Positions 58,665 through 64,000 of a stretch of 64,000 bases of DNA are shown piece by piece. The notes beneath the pieces are model-generated. The model ran no database searches and was not told the DNA's origin. It was given only the letters and a program-made list of their open reading frames with translations. The translations under genes and the position numbers were made by a program. This DNA is from Acinetobacter sp. A47 (lineage in GTDB: Bacteria; Pseudomonadota; Gammaproteobacteria; Pseudomonadales; Moraxellaceae), in assembly GCF_000805455.1 (NCBI RefSeq), contig NZ_JSUS01000071.1, positions 496,001 through 560,000 on the forward strand. Reading direction: 5' to 3'. The stretch's first letter is position 1, and every line of letters begins with the position of its first letter.

Positions 58665-59735
58665 CTAATTACGCTCCTTTTTAAAACGGTCGAATACCCC
58701 AATCACACCCTTAGGCAAGAACAAGGTCACCACGATGAACAGTGCACCCAAAATCAATAACCATGCTTCTGGTGCAGCCACGGTAAAATAGGTTTTCACG
58801 GCATTGATTAAACCGGCCCCTAAAATCGGGCCAATCAAGGTACCGCGTCCACCTGCAGCCACCCACACCGCCATTTCAATCGAATTCACCGGATTCATTT
58901 CACTTGGGTTAATAATGCCAGCCTGCGGCACATAGAGCGCCCCGGCAATGCCGGCAATCACCGCGGACAGCACCCATGCCGACAGCTTGTACCAGAGCGT
59001 GCGATAACCGAGATATTGCAGCCGGTTTTCACTGTCGCGAATGGCTCCCAAGACCCGTCCATAAGGCCGGTTCATCAATTGACGTAACCCGATAAAACAC
59101 AGCATCAGCATCAACGCTGTGACAAAGCACAAGGTTGCGCGCATCGGTGCCGAGGTAATATCAAAACCGAGAATGCTCTTAAAACCGGTAAAGCCATTAT
59201 TGCCACCAAAGCCTGTTTCATTGCGAAAGAACAGCAAGGCTGCGGCAAAGGTCATGGCTTGAGTAATGATGGAGAAATACACCCCCTTGATTTTGGAGCG
59301 AAAGGCAAAGAATCCAAAAATAAATGCGATCAAGCCGGGGATCAGCACCACCAAGGCCAAAGCCCAGGCAAAATGCTCCGTCCCGACCCAATACCAAGGT
59401 AATTCGGTCCAGCTGAGGAAGCGCATAAAATCAGGCAGTCCATCCCCTGCAGATTGACGCATCAGGTACATCCCAAAGGCATAACCGCCCAGAGCAAAAT
59501 ACAAACCATGCCCCAAGCTCAAAATTCCGGCATAGCCCCAGACCAGATCCAGTGCCAAAGCCACCAAAGCCAGACACATGATCTTGCCAATCAGGGTAAT
59601 CCAGTAAGCAGACAGATAAAACGCCGAGTCAGGAGACAACAGATGCAACCACGGCAGCAGCAATAACACGCCAAAACAGAACGCAATCGCCATGGCGCTA
59701 TACGGTTTGTCAGCAAATAAATAAGTGATTTTCAT
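58665..59735 (-). CDS. urtC: Urea ABC transporter permease UrtC
   Basis: This 356-aa LivM-like permease has about ten transmembrane helices, with ALDLVWGYAGILSLGHGLYFALGGYAFGMYL near the N-terminus. ATG 59735 has GGAG about 7 nt upstream; the open frame to 59768 begins with TTG. It follows urtB. Confidence 0.92.
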   Translation of the reverse strand: MKITYLFADKPYSAMAIAFCFGVLLLLPWLHLLSPDSAFYLSAYWITLIGKIMCLALVALALDLVWGYAGILSLGHGLYFALGGYAFGMYLMRQSAGDGLPDFMRFLSWTELPWYWVGTEHFAWALALVVLIPGLIAFIFGFFAFRSKIKGVYFSIITQAMTFAAALLFFRNETGFGGNNGFTGFKSILGFDITSAPMRATLCFVTALMLMLCFIGLRQLMNRPYGRVLGAIRDSENRLQYLGYRTLWYKLSAWVLSAVIAGIAGALYVPQAGIINPSEMNPVNSIEMAVWVAAGGRGTLIGPILGAGLINAVKTYFTVAAPEAWLLILGALFIVVTLFLPKGVIGVFDRFKKERN

Positions 59736-59739
59736 TGGC

Positions 59740-61362
59740 TTACTCCACAAAACGGCCTTTGATGGCAAACAAACCTTGTGGACGCTTCTGGATAAACAAG
59801 ATCACAAGCACCAGAAGAATAATTTTGGCCAGAACCGCACCGACACCAATTTCCAGCACTGTGCCACTGATGCCCAATCCGAGTGCGGCCAGTACCGCGC
59901 CCCACACTTGCCCCACGCCACCGACTACAACCACAAGGAAAGCGTCAATAATGTAGTTTTGACCAAGATCAGGTCCGACATTACCGACTTGAGCCAAGGC
60001 GCAGCCTGCCAAACCCGCCAGACCTGAACCGAGGCCAAAAGCCAGCATGTCAATCCGTGCAGAGCGAATCCCGACCGCACGCGCCATTTGACGGTTTTGT
60101 GTCACGGCACGAACGAATAAACCAAATCGGGTCTTATTGAGTAAAAATACCAGCAGCAATAACACGGCGACGGTAAACGCAATGATGGCAATCCGGTTAT
60201 ATGGCAGCATCAGGCTCGGTGTCACCGCAATCCCGCCACTCAACCAGCTCACATTGGAAACTTCGACATTCTGCGCACCAAACACCATCCGTACCAGTTG
60301 CATCAGAATCAGACTCACCCCAAAAGTGGCGAGCAAGGTTTCCAGTTGACGACCGTATAACGGGCGAATCACGGTACGTTCAATCAACATCCCGATCAAG
60401 GCACTCACCAGAAAGGCCGCAGGAATGGCTGCCACCAGATACCAGTCCACCCACCCTGCAAAATGGCTTTTAAAAAAACTTTGCATCACGTAAGTGGTAT
60501 AGGCACCGATCATGATCAGCTCGCCATGTGCCATGTTAATTACCCCAAGCAGGCCATAGGTAATGGCTAAACCAAGCGCGGCAAGCAGTAAAATGCTGGC
60601 GGTACTCAGACCTGAAAACACATGCCCTGACCACTCACTGATTTGTAGGCGGGTTTTAATTTTATGTTGTGCATCCAGCAAGGCAGCCTTCAATGCAGGA
60701 CTGAGTTGTGGTTGTTCTAAAGTTTGAGTGATCAAAGCGAATACGTCAGGCCGATTTGAATCTGCCAAGATTTTCACGGCTTCAAGCTTGGTGAACTCAT
60801 CAGGGCTATTAAAATCCAGACGGGCCTTGAGCTGTGCTAGACGCGTTTTGACCTGATCATTTTTTTCGTTGACGTAGAGTTGCTTGACAGTTGCCAGCTC
60901 TAACTCATCCAGATTATTTTCTAAAATATCGACCGCGGCCAATCGTTGCGAGGCATCGCTTGAATTAAGTTTAGCCTTGGCTTGACCAAAATTCAGGGCC
61001 TTGCGTAAGGTATTGACCAAAGTCACTTGGGATAAATCGGCAGGCCATTGTTGCACGACATGTTGCTCAGGATAACGCAACAGTTTTTCATCATTTTCCA
61101 GCAAATAGGTATGGCCAGCACTATCGGTATACAACTCATTTTGATCAATATAGGTCACCAGTTGATCCAGTTGTTCAATACTGGCAGGCCACTGATTGAG
61201 CATGGCCCGACGTGTGGCAAAATCAGCCTTTACAAAGGTCTGAATGGCATCCGGAGAAGCTGTAGACGTCACAGGTGCTGTGGATGTGGCCTCTGCCCAG
61301 GCCGGGCTCAACATCAGCTGTGCCATGATGCAAAGCAGTGCCAAGACAAAATGTTTCGCCAT
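59740..61362 (-). CDS. urtB: Urea ABC transporter permease UrtB
   Basis: This 540-aa protein has a signal peptide, an extended periplasmic helical N-terminal region (about residues 25-245, UrtB-specific), then LivH-like transmembrane helices with GLAITYGLLGVINMAHGELIMIGAY. AGGGG before ATG 61362 supports the start. It pairs with UrtC to form the channel. Confidence 0.92.
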   Translation of the reverse strand: MAKHFVLALLCIMAQLMLSPAWAEATSTAPVTSTASPDAIQTFVKADFATRRAMLNQWPASIEQLDQLVTYIDQNELYTDSAGHTYLLENDEKLLRYPEQHVVQQWPADLSQVTLVNTLRKALNFGQAKAKLNSSDASQRLAAVDILENNLDELELATVKQLYVNEKNDQVKTRLAQLKARLDFNSPDEFTKLEAVKILADSNRPDVFALITQTLEQPQLSPALKAALLDAQHKIKTRLQISEWSGHVFSGLSTASILLLAALGLAITYGLLGVINMAHGELIMIGAYTTYVMQSFFKSHFAGWVDWYLVAAIPAAFLVSALIGMLIERTVIRPLYGRQLETLLATFGVSLILMQLVRMVFGAQNVEVSNVSWLSGGIAVTPSLMLPYNRIAIIAFTVAVLLLLVFLLNKTRFGLFVRAVTQNRQMARAVGIRSARIDMLAFGLGSGLAGLAGCALAQVGNVGPDLGQNYIIDAFLVVVVGGVGQVWGAVLAALGLGISGTVLEIGVGAVLAKIILLVLVILFIQKRPQGLFAIKGRFVE

Positions 61363-61443
61363 AGAACGCCCCTTATGTATGATTAAAAAATGGATCAAGC
61401 AAAAGCATAGAAAACCTGCTACCGGTGCAGCAGGCAAACCGTC

Positions 61444-62724
61444 TTATTTAGGGATATACGGACTCCAGGGCTCTGCCTTGAGGGTTTGCGGGGTTTTGTA
61501 GACCACATCAAACTGGCCATCGCTACGGATCTGTCCAATCATCACCGGCTTATGCAAGTGGTGATTGCTTTCATCCATTTTGAGGGTATAGCCTGATGGT
61601 GCAGCAAAAGTCTGACCGGCCATCGCATCACGAACCTTATCCACCTCAGTGGTGCCCGCTTTCTCAACCGCCTGCTTCCACATATTGATCCCGACATAGG
61701 TCGCTTCCATCGGATCGTTGGTCACCACTTTGTCAGCATTTGGCAGTTTGTATTGCACTGCATATTGTTTGAATTTATTCACAAACTCAGTGTTTTTAGG
61801 ATGCTTGACCGACATGAAATAGTTCCATGCCGCTAAATGCCCCACCAAGGGTTTGCTATCAATACCACGTAATTCTTCCTCCCCCACCGAGAAAGCCATG
61901 ACCGGAATATCGGATGCCTTAATGCCCTGGTTCCCCAGTTCACGATAGAACGGCACATTGGAATCACCATTGATGGTCGAGATCACGGCTGTCTTTTTAC
62001 CTGCGGAGAATTTCTTGATATTGGATACAATGGTTTGATAATTGCTGTGACCAAACGGGGTGTATTCTTCCATGATATCGGCATCGGCGACGCCCTTCGA
62101 TTTGAGGAAAGCCCGCAGGATTTTATTGGTGGTGCGTGGATAGACATAATCGGTACCCAGCAACACAAAGCGTTCTGCCTTACCGCCTTCATCGCTCATC
62201 AGATATTCAACAGCCGGAATCGCCTGCTGGTTCGGAGCGGCCCCGGTATAGAAGATGTTTTTCGATTGTTCCTGACCTTCATACTGCACCGGATAGAACA
62301 ACAAGCCGTTGAGTTCTTCCACCACAGGCAATACAGATTTACGTGACACCGAGGTCCAGCAACCAAAAATCACTGCGACTTTATCCTGGGTAATCAGCTG
62401 ACGCGTCTTTTCTGCAAACAATGGCCAGTCCGATGCCGGGTCAACAATTACCGGTTCCAGTTTTTTGCCCAGTACCCCGCCATTGGCATTGATTTCATTG
62501 ATGGTCATCAAGGCGGTGTCTTTCAGTGAGGTTTCAGAAATCGCCATGGTGCCTGAAAGCGAATGTAAAATCCCGACCTTAATGGTGTCCCCGCCAGCGA
62601 CAGGTGTGGTTGGGGCTGCCGTTTTGGTTTGTTCTGTTTTTTCGGCCGGTTTGGAACAGCCCACCAGACCAATCCCCAGCATGGCTGCCATGAGCACTGA
62701 CATCGACATCAATTTGTTTTGCAT
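61444..62724 (-). CDS. urtA: Urea ABC transporter substrate-binding lipoprotein UrtA
   Basis: This 426-aa periplasmic binding protein has a lipobox (LVGC) and the UrtA core KVGILHSLSGTMAISETSLKDTALMTINEINANGGVLGKKLEPVIVDPASDWPLFAEK. Urea-ligand residues follow the family pattern. ATG 62724 has GGAG 6 nt upstream. It heads the five-gene urt operon. No urease or allophanate hydrolase gene lies in the window. Confidence 0.94.
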   Translation of the reverse strand: MQNKLMSMSVLMAAMLGIGLVGCSKPAEKTEQTKTAAPTTPVAGGDTIKVGILHSLSGTMAISETSLKDTALMTINEINANGGVLGKKLEPVIVDPASDWPLFAEKTRQLITQDKVAVIFGCWTSVSRKSVLPVVEELNGLLFYPVQYEGQEQSKNIFYTGAAPNQQAIPAVEYLMSDEGGKAERFVLLGTDYVYPRTTNKILRAFLKSKGVADADIMEEYTPFGHSNYQTIVSNIKKFSAGKKTAVISTINGDSNVPFYRELGNQGIKASDIPVMAFSVGEEELRGIDSKPLVGHLAAWNYFMSVKHPKNTEFVNKFKQYAVQYKLPNADKVVTNDPMEATYVGINMWKQAVEKAGTTEVDKVRDAMAGQTFAAPSGYTLKMDESNHHLHKPVMIGQIRSDGQFDVVYKTPQTLKAEPWSPYIPK

Positions 62725-62929
62725 CATTCTCTCCACCCATCAATATTGTGATTTTTACTGGATGGTGTTATTCAATTTTTATGCCAATGTTTTAATTGAT
62801 TGTTTTTTCTATCATTTAATGAATTTTGTTGATGACTTTCTGCATCTTGTATACAACATTGCATACAAAAAATACGCAGCGACCTAAAATGATGCGAATG
62901 TGTTCAACTCACAAAGCACTCTTAAAGAA

Positions 62930-62953
62930 AAAGCCAGACGGGTGTCTGGCTTT
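62930..62953 (-). terminator. Terminator of parE
   Basis: Stem AAAGCCAGAC/GTCTGGCTTT with loop GGGT is followed by a T-rich tail on the minus strand. Confidence 0.85.
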
Positions 62954-62976
62954 AGAATGTTCAATCATCTACCTGC

Positions 62977-64000
62977 TTAAACGGTAATATCAGCAAGGTT
63001 GCCTTTTTGTTCCAGCCAGTGCTTACGGTCTGCCGAACGTTTTTTGGCCAGCAACTTATCCAGCAAACCTGCAGTTAAATGGGCATCGTCCAGATCCAGC
63101 TGTACCAGACGACGGGTATCCGGGTCCATGGTGGTTTCACGTAACTGAATCGCATTCATCTCGCCCAGTCCCTTAAAGCGGGTGATTTGCGGGTTCTTAT
63201 TGCCTTTGACTTTTTTCAGGATGGCGTCAAGCTCGTCATCATCCAGCGCATAATACACATCCTTACCAATATCGATACGATACAGCGGTGGCATCGCCAC
63301 AAACAGGTGACCTTCCTCGACCAAGGCAGGGAAATGTTTCACAAACAATGCACATAACAAGGTCGCAATATGCAGACCATCCGAATCCGCATCGGCCAGG
63401 ATACAGATCTTGCCATAACGCAATTCAGACAAATCATCACTGCCCGGATCAACCCCGATCGCGATGGCAATATCATGCACTTCTTGCGACGCCAGAACCT
63501 CATCGGAAGACACTTCCCAGGTGTTCAGGATTTTTCCGCGAATCGGCATAATCGCCTGAAAATTCTTGTCACGTGCCTGTTTGGCACTACCGCCAGCCGA
63601 GTCCCCTTCCACAATAAACAGTTCACTGTCTTCACGGGTCAGGCCTACACAGTCGGCCAGTTTACCCGGCAGCGCCGGACCTGCGACGATTTTCTTACGT
63701 TCGACTTTTTTGGCTGCTTTAAGACGACGTCCCGCTTTGGCAATTGCCATTTCCGCCAGCTGTGTTGCAATTTCGGCATGCTGGTTTAGCCATAAGGCAA
63801 ATGCATCTTTGGCAATGTTCAGCACGATATTGGAAGCTTCACGGCTAGATAAACGTTCTTTGGTTTGACCTGAAAATTGCGGTTCCTGAAATTTCAGCGA
63901 TAAAATGAAATTTACCCCATCCCAGACATCTTCCGCCGACAGCTTCATATTACGCGGCAACAAATTGCGTAATTCACAGAACTCACGCAGCGCTTCGGTG
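62977..64000 (-). CDS. parE: DNA topoisomerase IV subunit B (3' part)
   Basis: The C-terminal portion of ParE runs off the window edge, so the N-terminal ATPase domain is missing. The TOPRIM domain is complete: IVEGDSAGGSAKQARDKNFQAIMPIRGKILN and ILADADSDGLHIATLL, then the FKGLGEMNAIQL motif and the IQL-EXTENDED C-terminus. The frame continues upstream (EALREFCELRNLLPRNMKL), matching ParE rather than GyrB. Confidence 0.95.
   Translation of the reverse strand, partial: TEALREFCELRNLLPRNMKLSAEDVWDGVNFILSLKFQEPQFSGQTKERLSSREASNIVLNIAKDAFALWLNQHAEIATQLAEMAIAKAGRRLKAAKKVERKKIVAGPALPGKLADCVGLTREDSELFIVEGDSAGGSAKQARDKNFQAIMPIRGKILNTWEVSSDEVLASQEVHDIAIAIGVDPGSDDLSELRYGKICILADADSDGLHIATLLCALFVKHFPALVEEGHLFVAMPPLYRIDIGKDVYYALDDDELDAILKKVKGNKNPQITRFKGLGEMNAIQLRETTMDPDTRRLVQLDLDDAHLTAGLLDKLLAKKRSADRKHWLEQKGNLADITV

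Overview
The window reads as a chromosomal segment of an Acinetobacter species (Moraxellaceae, Gammaproteobacteria). The main reasons are two tandem Omp33-36-type porins with the APLAEAAFL signature, a moderate-GC genome, a crc/pyrE pair, an unsplit ftsQ-ddlB-murC-murG block, an lpxC-ftsZ junction, and protein sequences that look Acinetobacter-like throughout. The exact species cannot be fixed from sequence alone; a non-baumannii environmental species is my guess. I found no rRNA, tRNA, CRISPR array, transposase or prophage. Most of the window is core genome with a few accessory insertions.

Layout. 1-8 kb: an ErdR/NarL-type response regulator, an FMN reductase plus dimethylsulfone monooxygenase pair (msuE-sfnG), an Lrp regulator with a divergent isochorismatase-like hydrolase, acetyl-CoA synthetase, a DUF805 membrane protein and a MscS channel. 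8-13 kb: rsmE-waaA, an ArsR regulator with an Old Yellow Enzyme, and prfB with its programmed frameshift. 13-15 kb: two tandem porins. 15-20 kb: recJ-pdxH-glmM and guaB. 20-28 kb: a YkgJ protein, an ODP-type metallo-beta-lactamase-fold protein, a TMEM165/GDT1 manganese exporter under a yybP-ykoY riboswitch, and pyruvate dehydrogenase aceE-aceF. 28-39 kb: an M23 peptidase, dciA, lpxC, the division/cell-wall cluster ftsZ-ftsA-ftsQ-ddlB-murC-murG, and gshB. 39-46 kb: glutathione peroxidase divergent from an OhrR-type regulator, a second (DdlA-type) D-Ala-D-Ala ligase that looks acquired, a GNAT enzyme, a frameshifted lipoprotein, pyrE and crc. 46-57 kb: a candidate CsrB/RsmZ-type RNA, an Spx/ArsC-like protein, DUF2147, an esterase, a diguanylate cyclase, a GST, dsbD, outer-membrane proteins, HPF and a Tsx-like channel. 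57-64 kb: the urea ABC transporter urtABCDE and the 3' part of parE.

The most interesting item is the stretch at about 45942-46105. It has eight GGA motifs in 120 nt, GGA triplets presented in hairpin loops, and a strong rho-independent terminator, with no open reading frame. This is the architecture of CsrA/RsmA-sequestering RNAs. It lies directly downstream of crc, whose Pseudomonas homologue acts in catabolite repression. Other regulatory structures visible directly are two identical 12-bp palindromes upstream of the ArsR/OYE pair, repeated TTGCACACAA boxes between gpx and ohrR, a yybP-ykoY riboswitch with a plausible expression platform, and a repeat-like double-hairpin element near 56.9 kb.
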